From assembly GCF_014200595.1 (NCBI RefSeq), contig NZ_JACHCG010000002.1, positions 697,343-761,342 of the forward strand: a stretch of 64,000 nucleotides of DNA. Reading direction: 5' to 3'. The stretch is from Pedobacter cryoconitis (GTDB taxonomy: Bacteria > Bacteroidota > Bacteroidia > Sphingobacteriales > Sphingobacteriaceae). Position 1 is the first letter of the stretch, and each line of letters starts with the position of its first letter. The notes below the pieces were generated by a model, which did no database searches, had not been told where the DNA came from, and saw only the letters and a program-made list of their open reading frames with translations. Shown in pieces: positions 52,386 to 60,648 of the stretch. The translations under genes and the position numbers were made by a program.

Positions 52386-53150
52386 ATGGAAAAACCATTA
52401 ATAGATATCAAGGAAATAGGCCGTAAATATGTGATAGGGACTGAGGTTATCCATGCCTTGAAATCAGTTTCACTAAATATTAATAAAGGTGAATTTGTAG
52501 CCCTGATGGGGCCTTCAGGTTCAGGAAAGTCAACTTTGATGAACATCCTGGGTTGTCTGGATACACCGAGTAAAGGTGATTACATCCTGAACGGAATCAA
52601 TGTAAGTCAAATGACAGATGATGCACTTGCTGAAGTAAGGAACCAGGAAATCGGATTTGTATTCCAGACTTTCAACCTGTTGCCAAGGTCTACTTCACTC
52701 GATAATGTTGCTTTGCCGCTAATCTATGCCGGTATCACGAAAAAAGAACGGGATAGAAGGGCTACAGTTGCACTGGAAAACGTTGGTTTAGGAAACCGGG
52801 TTACGCACAAGCCTAATGAACTTTCAGGTGGTCAGCGGCAGCGTGTGGCTGTTGCAAGAGCATTAATTAATAATCCTTCTATTATCCTGGCCGATGAGCC
52901 TACAGGTAACCTGGATACCAAGACTTCGGTTGAGATCATGGGTTTGCTGGAAGAAATTCATAGCAAAGGAAATACAATTATTCTGGTTACGCACGAAGAG
53001 GATATTGCTTTACATGCGCACCGGATCGTCAGAATGCGTGATGGACTGATTGAAAATGATTATTTGAATACGGATATCAAAACTGTTTCTCCACGTCTCT
53101 CTAAATTAATGGAGGCGGGTGAAGATTTTGAAAAAATGGGACATAATTAA
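52386..53150 (+). CDS. ABC transporter ATP-binding protein (LolD/MacB type)
   Basis: A 254-residue ATPase with Walker [11 protein letters not shown]-loop [13 protein letters not shown], signature LSGGQRQR and Walker [13 protein letters not shown]. The family works with MacB/FtsX-type permeases in lipoprotein release, efflux or envelope maintenance. No permease is adjacent; a MacB-type permease gene lies 3.3 kb away at 56484 and is a candidate partner. The stop overlaps the next start by 1 nt (TAATG). Confidence 0.93.
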   Translation: MEKPLIDIKEIGRKYVIGTEVIHALKSVSLNINKGEFVALMGPSGSGKSTLMNILGCLDTPSKGDYILNGINVSQMTDDALAEVRNQEIGFVFQTFNLLPRSTSLDNVALPLIYAGITKKERDRRATVALENVGLGNRVTHKPNELSGGQRQRVAVARALINNPSIILADEPTGNLDTKTSVEIMGLLEEIHSKGNTIILVTHEEDIALHAHRIVRMRDGLIENDYLNTDIKTVSPRLSKLMEAGEDFEKMGHN

Positions 53151-53698
53151 TGAAGATATATACCAAGACCGGCGATAAGGGGGAAACTTCTTTAATCGGT
53201 GGGACACGTGTCCCAAAATTCCATCTGCGTATTGAATGTTATGGTACTGTAGATGAGCTTAATTCTTACGTTGGTTTAATCCAGTGTCAGGATATTGATA
53301 TTCATGCTAAACAGATACTAAAGGAAATACAGGATCGTTTATTCACCATTGGCGCCTCCCTTGCGGCAGATCCTGAAAAGTCAAGAATGAAAATCCCTGA
53401 TTTGAATTTAACGGATATTACGCTGCTGGAAGCGGAAATGGACAAGATGAATGAAATTCTGCCGGAACTCAAACATTTTGTGCTGCCAGGTGGGAATACT
53501 GTGGTTTCTTATTGTCATATTGCACGTTGTATATGCAGAAGGGCAGAGCGGTTAACTGTAAATCTGGCTATGGATAGCTTTGTTGACGATAAGGTCACGA
53601 TCTATCTGAACAGATTAAGCGATTATCTGTTTGTGCTGGCAAGGAAGCTTGCTTTTGATAGTAAAACAGATGAAAGTATCTGGTTACCAAGGTTATAA
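53150..53698 (+). CDS. PduO-type cob(I)yrinic acid a,c-diamide adenosyltransferase
   Basis: A 182-residue enzyme that transfers the adenosyl group of ATP to cob(I)alamin. N-terminal TKTGDKGETSLIGGTRVPK and the helical ARCICRRAERL motif are the family signatures. It produces coenzyme B12. Its start overlaps the stop of the ABC ATPase, so translation is probably coupled. No other cobalamin gene lies in the window. Confidence 0.93.
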   Translation: MKIYTKTGDKGETSLIGGTRVPKFHLRIECYGTVDELNSYVGLIQCQDIDIHAKQILKEIQDRLFTIGASLAADPEKSRMKIPDLNLTDITLLEAEMDKMNEILPELKHFVLPGGNTVVSYCHIARCICRRAERLTVNLAMDSFVDDKVTIYLNRLSDYLFVLARKLAFDSKTDESIWLPRL

Positions 53699-53715
53699 AA
53701 TGGTGGAAAAAAAAT

Positions 53716-53747
53716 TTGTTTTCATCAGTATTTTTAATATACTTTTG
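53716..53747 (+). promoter_or_regulatory. Bacteroidota-type promoter of the 73-residue gene
   Basis: TTG (53716-53718), 21 nt, then TACTTTTG (53740-53747), matching TAnnTTTG. It lies 35 nt before the ATG at 53782. Confidence 0.65.
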
Positions 53748-53781
53748 CAAAATAAATAAGAACAATAAAATAGTATAGAAT

Positions 53782-54003
53782 ATGTATTGGACATTAGAAT
53801 TAGCATCGCATTTGGAAGACGCTCCATGGCCTGCAACAAAAGACGAACTTATTGATTACGGTATCAGATCAGGCGCACCTGTAGAGGTTATTGAAAACCT
53901 GCAAGCATTAGAAGATGACGGTGAGCCGTATGAAACTATTGAAGAAATATGGCCGGATTATCCGACTAAAGATGATTTCTTCTTTAATGAAGACGAATAT
54001 TAG
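53782..54003 (+). CDS. DUF2795-family small acidic protein
   Basis: A 73-residue acidic protein. It has the DUF2795-like helical pattern (LASHLEDAPWPATKDELIDYG) in which an aromatic-rich helix precedes a Pro-Ala kink, then an acidic tail (EEIWPDYPTKDDFFFNED). Function unknown, though the family is widespread in the phylum. It has its own promoter and a downstream terminator, so it is expressed alone. Confidence 0.85.
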   Translation: MYWTLELASHLEDAPWPATKDELIDYGIRSGAPVEVIENLQALEDDGEPYETIEEIWPDYPTKDDFFFNEDEY

Positions 54004-54045
54004 ATTTATTTAAAATTTAAAGTTATTCTTAAATACGCATAATTG

Positions 54046-54078
54046 AAAGCTCCGTTAACGGGGCTTTCTTTTTTTTTG
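54046..54078 (+). terminator. Terminator of the DUF2795 gene
   Basis: AAAGCTCCG and CGGGGCTTT form a stem around TTAA, followed by a run of nine T residues interrupted once. It starts 42 nt after the stop codon. Confidence 0.85.
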
Positions 54079-54158
54079 GAACGATGATTGTTTATGAAAT
54101 GTCAGGAGTTGTCTCAACTTTTTTAATCATTTAATTAACGAACCAAAAAATTACAATT

Positions 54159-54317
54159 ATGGGAAATTTACTTTATTTAGTTGCAGTAGTGTTAATCATT
54201 CTATGGGTAATCGGCTTTTTCTTCCATGGCTTCGGCGATGTAGGAGGTCTGATTCACGTATTATTGGTGATTGCAGTAATTGCAATTATCCTGAAAATAA
54301 TCAACAGAGCTGCTTAA
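54159..54317 (+). CDS. lmo0937-family small membrane protein
   Basis: A 52-residue protein with two hydrophobic helices (NLLYLVAVVLIILWVIGFFF and LIHVLLVIAVIAIILKII) around a Gly-rich turn HGFGDVGG. This matches the lmo0937/DUF5670 family, small envelope proteins often linked to stress. The ATG at 54159 has a purine-rich stretch upstream, and a strong terminator follows. Function unknown. Confidence 0.85.
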   Translation: MGNLLYLVAVVLIILWVIGFFFHGFGDVGGLIHVLLVIAVIAIILKIINRAA

Positions 54318-54347
54318 CAGATCAACATAGCGAAAAATTGGCATAGA

Positions 54348-54375
54348 GGCTCCTGAGAAATCAGGAGCCTTTCTT
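54348..54375 (+). terminator. Terminator between the small membrane protein and ispD
   Basis: A perfect 9-bp stem GGCTCCTGA/TCAGGAGCC with a GAAA loop, followed by TTTCTTGTTT. It overlaps the end of ispD on the other strand. Confidence 0.85.
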
Positions 54376-55038
54376 GTTTAACAGAAAGGAAGCCAGTTCC
54401 AGATCCTGTGCATAAGTTATTTTGATATTATCACGTTCTCCTTGAAGCAGATGGATACTGAACCCTGCTCTTTCCACTACTGAAGCATCATCTGTAAATT
54501 CATTGCGGTAAGGCTGAAGATAAGCCTTTTTAAGTTGTTCAACCTGGAAAGTTTGCGGGGTTTGAATCAGGTAAAGTTCATCTCTGTTCAAAGCTTCAGA
54601 ATCCTGCCCCTCGCGTTTTATTCTAACAGAATCAACAGGCTTTATGGCGGTAATTGCATTCCCTTTTTCTTCTGCTATCTGGTAAGATTGCAGGATTACT
54701 TCTGCTGAAATTAAGGGGCGAACGGCATCATGTATGGCTACCACGGCTTTCCCTTTGATTACTTTTAATCCATTTTTTACAGAATCAAAGCGTTCCTGCC
54801 CTCCTTTAATAACCTGATGCGGAACTTTGAAGTCATGTTTAGTACATAATTCTTCCCAAAACAGGTGTTGGTGGATGTTAAGGACTAAAATAATTACGGG
54901 ATTTAGGACACATTGATGGAAGGCTTCCAGGGTATGCATTAAAATAGGTTTGCCGTCCAGTTCTAAAAATTGTTTTGCGACAGCTAAATTCATCCTGTTA
55001 CCTTTACCGCCTGCAACAATTATAGCATAATATTTCAT
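54361..55038 (-). CDS. ispD: 2-C-methyl-D-erythritol 4-phosphate cytidylyltransferase
   Basis: A 225-residue enzyme of the MEP isoprenoid pathway that makes CDP-methylerythritol. N-terminal IIVAGGKGNRMNLAVAKQF is the CTP-binding loop, and the central segment AIHDAVRPLIS and the C-terminal DNIKITYAQDL are standard. Its product feeds undecaprenyl and quinone synthesis. A single gene, ending in a shared terminator. Confidence 0.94.
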   Translation of the reverse strand: MKYYAIIVAGGKGNRMNLAVAKQFLELDGKPILMHTLEAFHQCVLNPVIILVLNIHQHLFWEELCTKHDFKVPHQVIKGGQERFDSVKNGLKVIKGKAVVAIHDAVRPLISAEVILQSYQIAEEKGNAITAIKPVDSVRIKREGQDSEALNRDELYLIQTPQTFQVEQLKKAYLQPYRNEFTDDASVVERAGFSIHLLQGERDNIKITYAQDLELASFLLNKKGS

Positions 55039-55145
55039 CTGTTTAATTTAATAAAATCCGGTGTTTGTCTGTTATTAAAGCCTTTTAGTTTCTGCTTAAT
55101 CATAAGCGATTCCTAAATTTATAAATTTTTAGCAGTTTCCAGGGC

Positions 55146-55181
55146 AAAAAAAATAGGAGAGACCAAAAGATCCTCCTATTT
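55146..55181 (-). terminator. Terminator of queA
   Basis: AAATAGGAG and CTCCTATTT form a 9-bp stem with a 13-nt loop, followed on the minus strand by a run of eight T residues. It begins 24 nt after the queA stop codon. Confidence 0.85.
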
Positions 55182-55204
55182 AATATAATGGTTTGTTTAA
55201 GCAA

Positions 55205-56254
55205 TTAGATGATTAACATCGCATCACCGTAACTGTAGAAACGATATTTTTCTTTCAATGCAACTTCATAAGCATGTCTAACGTAGTCATAACCTCCAAA
55301 TGCACTTACCATCATCAATAACGTAGATTCAGGTGTGTGGAAGTTAGTGATCATTGAATTTGCAATACTGAAGTCATACGGAGGGAAAATGAACTTACTT
55401 GTCCAGTCATTTGCTGGTTTAAGCATTCTTCCTGAAGAAACAGCTGATTCAATTGCACGCATAGAAGTAGTACCTACAGCGCAGATACGTCTTTTTTCGT
55501 TCAATGCTTTGTTAACGATATTAGCTTGTGATTCTTCAATAATGAATTGCTCAGAATCCATTTTGTGTTTAGTTAAATCTTCTACTTCAACAGATCTGAA
55601 AGTACCTAATCCTACGTGAAGGGTTACTTCTGCAAAATTAATCCCTTTCAATTCCAGACGTTTCATTAACTCACGGCTAAAGTGCATACCAGCAGTAGGA
55701 GCGGCAACAGCACCTTCATGTTTAGCGAAGATAGTCTGGTAACGTTCTTTATCCTGTGCAGTAGCTTTACGTTTAATATATTTTGGAAGTGGAGTTTCTC
55801 CAAGGATCTCAATGTTTTTTCTGAATTCTTCATCAGTACCGTCGAATAAGAAACGGATAGTACGTCCACGTGATGTTGTATTGTCAACAACTTCTGCTAC
55901 CAGCAAATCGTCATCACCAAAATAAAGTTTGTTTCCTACGCGGATTTTACGTGCCGGATCTACTAAAACATCCCATAAACGTAATTCTTTATTCAGTTCA
56001 CGTAGTAAAAATACTTCAATTGTAGCACCTGTTTTCTCTTTATTACCGTATAAACGTGCAGGAAAAACTTTGGTGTTATTCAAAATCATGACATCCTGAT
56101 CATCAAAATAGTCTAAAACATCTTTAAATATTTTATGTTCAATTTTACCGGTTTCTTTATGCAAAACCATTAAACGGGCTTCGTCCCTATGTTCTGAAGG
56201 ATTATTGGCAACTAATGATTCAGGTAGATTAAACTTAAATTGAGATAACTTCAT
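55205..56254 (-). CDS. queA: S-adenosylmethionine:tRNA ribosyltransferase-isomerase
   Basis: A 349-residue enzyme that converts 7-aminomethyl-7-deazaguanine in tRNA to epoxyqueuosine with AdoMet. It has the conserved [28 protein letters not shown] and [17 protein letters not shown] segments. Length is standard. A TAAATTTG -7-like element lies 26 nt ahead of the start on the minus strand. It is monocistronic. Confidence 0.95.
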   Translation of the reverse strand: MKLSQFKFNLPESLVANNPSEHRDEARLMVLHKETGKIEHKIFKDVLDYFDDQDVMILNNTKVFPARLYGNKEKTGATIEVFLLRELNKELRLWDVLVDPARKIRVGNKLYFGDDDLLVAEVVDNTTSRGRTIRFLFDGTDEEFRKNIEILGETPLPKYIKRKATAQDKERYQTIFAKHEGAVAAPTAGMHFSRELMKRLELKGINFAEVTLHVGLGTFRSVEVEDLTKHKMDSEQFIIEESQANIVNKALNEKRRICAVGTTSMRAIESAVSSGRMLKPANDWTSKFIFPPYDFSIANSMITNFHTPESTLLMMVSAFGGYDYVRHAYEVALKEKYRFYSYGDAMLII

Positions 56255-56483
56255 GTTTTTTATAAAATAATTAAGGCCGCAAATTTAAGAAATTTAATGC
56301 TCATTTGTATATAAATATTTATTCTGATAAATTTATGTTTATTTTCATCGGAATTGTCATTGTTTTTTAACGTTGGTGGCTTGGAAAGATTGTGTCTGGG
56401 CCTTAAACATCTTTTAAAGATTTTCTGATAATAAATTGAATTTCCTGTAACCTTTTGTCCCTTTTTTAATCTAAAGTGTAATT

Positions 56484-57728
56484 ATGATGATATTCAGACT
56501 TATAGGTGAAAGTTTCAGGTTTGCTGCCGATGCACTCCGTCAGAATAAACTTCGGACGATGCTCTCTTTGCTAGGGATTACGATTGGTATATTCACAATT
56601 ATTGCCGTTTTTTCGGGGGTAGATACGCTGCGGAATAAGTTGCAGGAAAGTGTCGATAAATTAGGTTCAAACACACTTTTTGTCCAGAAATGGCCTTGGG
56701 GTTTTGGTGGTGATTATCCATGGTGGAAATATATAAACAGACCTGATCCAAGTATCAGGGACTATGAGGCTTTAAAAGAGCGCATGGGAAATGTTGACGG
56801 GATTTCTTTTGAGGCTTCTGCGGGTAACAGAACTATCAAATACAGAAGCAGTTCTGTAAATGGGGTAACGTTGAATGCGGGAACGCAGGATTATGATAAA
56901 ACCTGGACGCTTGATTTTCAGGAAGGAAGATATTTTACTGAAAGTGAGGGTAAAAATGGTGCTCCGGTTACCATTGTTGGGGCTGATGTAGCTACTGGTT
57001 TATTTAATGGCGAACCGGCAGTTGGTAAACAGATTAAGGTAATGGGACGCAGGTTGACGATTGTTGGGGTGTTTAAGAAAGAAGGGGAGGATATGATCGG
57101 GATGTCTCAGGATAAAAATGTACTGATTCCTCTGAATTTAGCGCGTGGGTTATTTGATGTTCAGAATGGAAATTACGGCCCTCAGATCACAGTAAGAGGA
57201 AAAGCGGGTATTCCGTTAGAAGAAGTTGAAAGTGAGCTTGAAGGAGCTATGAGGTCTATTCACAGAACTAAACCGGGGGCTGAAGAAGATTTTGCACTGA
57301 ATAAAACGACAATGATTTCTAATCAGCTGGATCTGATGTTTAAAATGGTCAGAATAGCGGGTTGGGTGATTGGTGGTTTTTCTATCCTGGTAGGTGGGTT
57401 TGGTATTGCCAATATCATGTTCGTTTCGGTAAAGGAAAGGACAAATATTATCGGAATACAGAAGTCGCTGGGGGCAAAGAATTATTTTATTTTATTGCAG
57501 TTTATGTTTGAAGCGGTTGCTCTTTGTGTTCTGGGAGGATTGCTGGGACTGTTTCTGGTCTATAGTTTAACGCTTGTGTTTACGTATGTGGTAAAGGTTG
57601 AAGTGGTTTTATATTTGAAAAACGTTATCATGGGGATTGGTATTTCCGTGGTCATAGGCATGATATCTGGTTTCTGGCCTGCTTTCTCGGCTTCGAGGCT
57701 GGATCCGGTGGAGGCTATACGATCTTAG
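56484..57728 (+). CDS. MacB/FtsX-type ABC transporter permease
   Basis: A 414-residue permease with the usual MacB layout: helix 1 at about 23-44 (LLGITIGIFTIIAVFSG), a large periplasmic MacB_PCD domain (about 50-280) and three C-terminal helices with the FtsX motif VKERTNIIGIQKSLGAK. It needs a separate ATPase; the orphan ATPase at 52386 is a candidate. A long inverted repeat follows directly. Its substrate is unknown. Confidence 0.92.
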   Translation: MMIFRLIGESFRFAADALRQNKLRTMLSLLGITIGIFTIIAVFSGVDTLRNKLQESVDKLGSNTLFVQKWPWGFGGDYPWWKYINRPDPSIRDYEALKERMGNVDGISFEASAGNRTIKYRSSSVNGVTLNAGTQDYDKTWTLDFQEGRYFTESEGKNGAPVTIVGADVATGLFNGEPAVGKQIKVMGRRLTIVGVFKKEGEDMIGMSQDKNVLIPLNLARGLFDVQNGNYGPQITVRGKAGIPLEEVESELEGAMRSIHRTKPGAEEDFALNKTTMISNQLDLMFKMVRIAGWVIGGFSILVGGFGIANIMFVSVKERTNIIGIQKSLGAKNYFILLQFMFEAVALCVLGGLLGLFLVYSLTLVFTYVVKVEVVLYLKNVIMGIGISVVIGMISGFWPAFSASRLDPVEAIRS

Positions 57729-57729
57729 G

Positions 57730-57829
57730 GCGTTAAAAAAACGGTTGTGCTATATTGATAGCGGCATTTTTCGCCCTGAAGGGGGCTCGAACGCCATGCT
57801 ATTAATATAGCACAACCGTTTTTTTACGC
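57730..57829. repeat. Long inverted repeat (about 34-bp stem) after the permease gene
   Basis: The arms 57730-57765 and 57793-57829 are nearly exact complements. They share GTTGTGCTATATT and its complement AATATAGCACAAC, and A7/T7 tracts. The loop contains a second hairpin (GCCC TGAAG GGGGC). It starts 1 base after the stop codon. It could act as a strong terminator or be a repetitive extragenic (REP/MITE-like) element. Only one copy was seen in the window. Confidence 0.8.
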
Positions 57830-57992
57830 TCTGAAAGTTGACGGATATCCTGTTTTGATTCCACCACTTTAAGGAGGAAAAGCAGGCGGAAAACCGGATA
57901 AAGATCCTATTCAGGAAATACTGCATAGTTGGGCAGGGAGGTGAGTATGGCGTATTAGCCAGAGAATTTTATAGTTTACTAGTACGAGTTTA

Positions 57993-59060
57993 ATGTTTAT
58001 GACGAAATCTGAAGAAATCCGTTTATCTGAAGTGACTTGTTCAGATCGCCGGATGGATATTCTGGATACGGAACAATCGTTGGATACACCGGTTAATTCA
58101 TATGTGGTAAAGTGCGGGTTTTGTAGTTTTCCGGATATGGATATTATTCCTGATCCTTATTATTTGTATAGGGTTTTTAGTGGAATAGAGATTATGATCG
58201 CTGATTTGGGGAATTTATTAGTCTCTGATCGGGTTAAGAAAGTATTGGAGGTTCTCTTTCCTGGTGTTTGTACTTTCAATAATACATTTATTCTTGGCAC
58301 AAGGGTTTCTACGGGTTGGTGGCTGGCTATTCCTGTAAATATGATTTTAAGTGGGGAAGTGAATGATGAGGTCCCAAGGTGTGGAATTTGTAATGAGCCG
58401 TTGCATGCACATCCTGGGAGTCAGTATAAATTCTGGATTACCGATTTTGCAGGTGAATATGATATTGTTAAAGCTGAAAACTGGTATGGGGTTGATGAGT
58501 TTGATTGGAAGAAATCATGGATCAGCAGGGATGTGTTCCTCTCGGTCAGATTGATCTCACTTTTGAAACGGATCTCTGCTAAGGGTATTCATCAGCAGTC
58601 ATTTTCAAAATATAAGGGATTGACAAAGGGGGAGAAGGATTGGGTGGAAAAAGCCATTGTTAAAATTGGGTCATTGGCTCGTTTTGAGCATCGGGCGGAT
58701 GTAACTGCTGATGATCTGATCAGGGTTTGTCGGTTTTTTAATGTTAAAGTATTAAATGAGGATCGCATAAATTCTTTTCAGAAGAAATTTATGGTTAAGG
58801 CTTCTGAGCTTGTTAAAATTATATGCAGTATTGATCAGTCAGTTTTGATCAATACTGGTTTTAGCGAGGAGTTTAGTGTTGAAGAGATCCAAAATTGGCA
58901 ATCGCCGGATGGTTGTGGTAAATTAACTGGCTTTGCATTCGATTCTATTGGGAATTGCCTGTTTTTTGATCCTAAGGACAAATTATGCCCTTTATATCAT
59001 TATGATCATGAAACTATGATTTATGAACTTATTCATTCAACTATCATTGATATTATCTGA
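57993..59060 (+). CDS. Hypothetical protein with Cys pairs (355 residues)
   Basis: I do not recognise this protein. It is cytoplasmic by appearance, without signal peptide or membrane helix. It has two Cys-x-x-Cys pairs (KCGFCSF near 43-46 and RCGICNEPLHAHPG near 128-131), which may bind zinc. A charged helical region with GLTKGEKDWVEKAIVKIG lies near 208-230. The C-terminus ends in LIHSTIIDII. A start at the third codon is also possible. Its codons are unusually rich in GGG/GTT-type third positions compared with neighbours, hinting at a different history. The region between the repeat and this gene is a short non-coding gap. Confidence 0.6.
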   Translation: MFMTKSEEIRLSEVTCSDRRMDILDTEQSLDTPVNSYVVKCGFCSFPDMDIIPDPYYLYRVFSGIEIMIADLGNLLVSDRVKKVLEVLFPGVCTFNNTFILGTRVSTGWWLAIPVNMILSGEVNDEVPRCGICNEPLHAHPGSQYKFWITDFAGEYDIVKAENWYGVDEFDWKKSWISRDVFLSVRLISLLKRISAKGIHQQSFSKYKGLTKGEKDWVEKAIVKIGSLARFEHRADVTADDLIRVCRFFNVKVLNEDRINSFQKKFMVKASELVKIICSIDQSVLINTGFSEEFSVEEIQNWQSPDGCGKLTGFAFDSIGNCLFFDPKDKLCPLYHYDHETMIYELIHSTIIDII

Positions 59061-59095
59061 TAACTTATAGTTTGATGCCGGATTCTGGTAAGAAG

Positions 59096-60298
59096 TTAAA
59101 TGATGATTCTTTTGTTCTGCTGGTAATGAATGAGTACTGCGAGTACGAAACCAATAAATACGATCGTCATGCTAAATGGAAAGATGTACAGCATTCCGAA
59201 ATGGCTGGCTACGGCTCCTACTAATGGACCTGTAATGCCAAGAGATAAATCTATAAACAGTCCGTAACCTCCAAGAGCGGCACCTTTGTTAGAGGCTGGG
59301 ACTAATTTAACGGCTTCTACGCCTAAGGCTGGAAAGATAAGGGAAAAGCCAAGTCCTGTAAATCCTGCTCCAATGAGTGCGAGGTGAGGGGTAGTGGCCA
59401 GGGAAAGGATAAACAGACCTGCTGATTCCATGGCGAGACAAGCTATCGCTGTTTTCATTCCTCCGTATTTTTCGATAGAACGGCCAAAGATAAGACGGCC
59501 AACAATAAATAACAGACTGAAAACAGACAGGCATAATACTGCACCTGCCCAGTTTAGGGAAGCGTAGTAAAGTGTAATAAAGGTCGAAATTGTACCGAAG
59601 CCAAGGCCTCCTAAGGCGAGGCAGATTCCATAAGGTGATACTGTTTTTAATACTTTAAGAAAGGGTTGTCTGGGTTCTTTCTGGTCGCCTTTCATGGCTT
59701 GCTGACTTCTGGCGTAAAAGAATCCGATTGTCCCGACTATAATAATCAGTATGCCGATACTGCCGATGCCGTAGGCATTATGTAAGATTACACCTAAGGG
59801 TGCTCCTACAGCAAGTGCTCCATAACTTGCAATACCATTAAAGGATATTGCTTTGCCGGTATGCTGATCACCGACCGCAATTATTGCCCAGTTAACCGGA
59901 CTTGCACCAATCAGGCCTTCGCCAAAGCCGGTAACGAAACGGGTCAAGACCAGGATTCCTAAACTTAGTGCCGGGATGTCTTTGAAATGATAAGCTATAA
60001 ACAGTAGTATTCCACTTATGGCAAATCCGCCCATACCAATTAGTACTGCTGGTTTTGGCCCTTTTTTGTCAACTATGTTTCCAGCATATCCGCGAAACAG
60101 GAAGGTGGTGACGTATTGCAGACTGATTACTATTCCTGCAATCATTGGACTATAGCCCAATTGCTGATGAATGAAAACTGGTAATACTGCCAGCGACAGG
60201 CCAATGGTGAAGTACCCGAGAAAAGTGAATGTAACGAACTTTGTTATTGTTAAACGGACATTTGATGAAGATGTGTCCGTGATTGTACCTGCTTGCAT
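59096..60298 (-). CDS. MFS transporter (YhhS/arabinose-efflux type)
   Basis: A 400-residue protein with twelve membrane helices. The MFS loop motif is present as GNIVDKKGPKPAVL, and the EGLIGASPVNWAI segment in helix 5 fits the YhhS-like efflux group. The substrate cannot be told from sequence. It is convergent with the unknown gene at 57993 and divergent from the Rhs-type gene. Confidence 0.88.
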   Translation of the reverse strand: MQAGTITDTSSSNVRLTITKFVTFTFLGYFTIGLSLAVLPVFIHQQLGYSPMIAGIVISLQYVTTFLFRGYAGNIVDKKGPKPAVLIGMGGFAISGILLFIAYHFKDIPALSLGILVLTRFVTGFGEGLIGASPVNWAIIAVGDQHTGKAISFNGIASYGALAVGAPLGVILHNAYGIGSIGILIIIVGTIGFFYARSQQAMKGDQKEPRQPFLKVLKTVSPYGICLALGGLGFGTISTFITLYYASLNWAGAVLCLSVFSLLFIVGRLIFGRSIEKYGGMKTAIACLAMESAGLFILSLATTPHLALIGAGFTGLGFSLIFPALGVEAVKLVPASNKGAALGGYGLFIDLSLGITGPLVGAVASHFGMLYIFPFSMTIVFIGFVLAVLIHYQQNKRIII

Positions 60299-60648
60299 AA
60301 CCTAAAATAATCCCTCTTAAATGTAGTAAATCCCTCAATGCTAAGGTGAAGGGACAAAGCTAAAGAGATTTAATAGTAACGTAGTATTAGAAATTGTTTA
60401 ATTACTTTAAGATGAATTAAAGGAATCGCTGAGATTTTGCTTTTTGTAGATTAGTCAAAAAAAATGGATTAATTATTTTTAATTCATCTATCTGTTTGTT
60501 GTTATTTTATGGAAAATAAATTTCTATATTTATTGCGTTATGTAATACGCTCTTCTTGTGAAATAAACTTTAGGCTAAAGTCCATGATGTTTATTGGTCG
60601 GATTATCGAAACCATAATACCCAATCAATATAATGTCTATTTATTTTT
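60299..60648. other. Intergenic gap before the Rhs-type gene
   Basis: This 350-nt AT-rich gap between two divergent genes has no plausible gene or RNA. A weak promoter-like TATATTTA occurs near 60523-60530, but the TTG upstream of it is 23 nt away, more than usual. Nothing else was recognised. Confidence 0.4.

Noticed and set aside
57841..57990. A short frame with GKAGGKPDKDP between the long repeat and the unknown gene
   Set aside because: Too short, no start codon and no recognised family; treated as non-coding.
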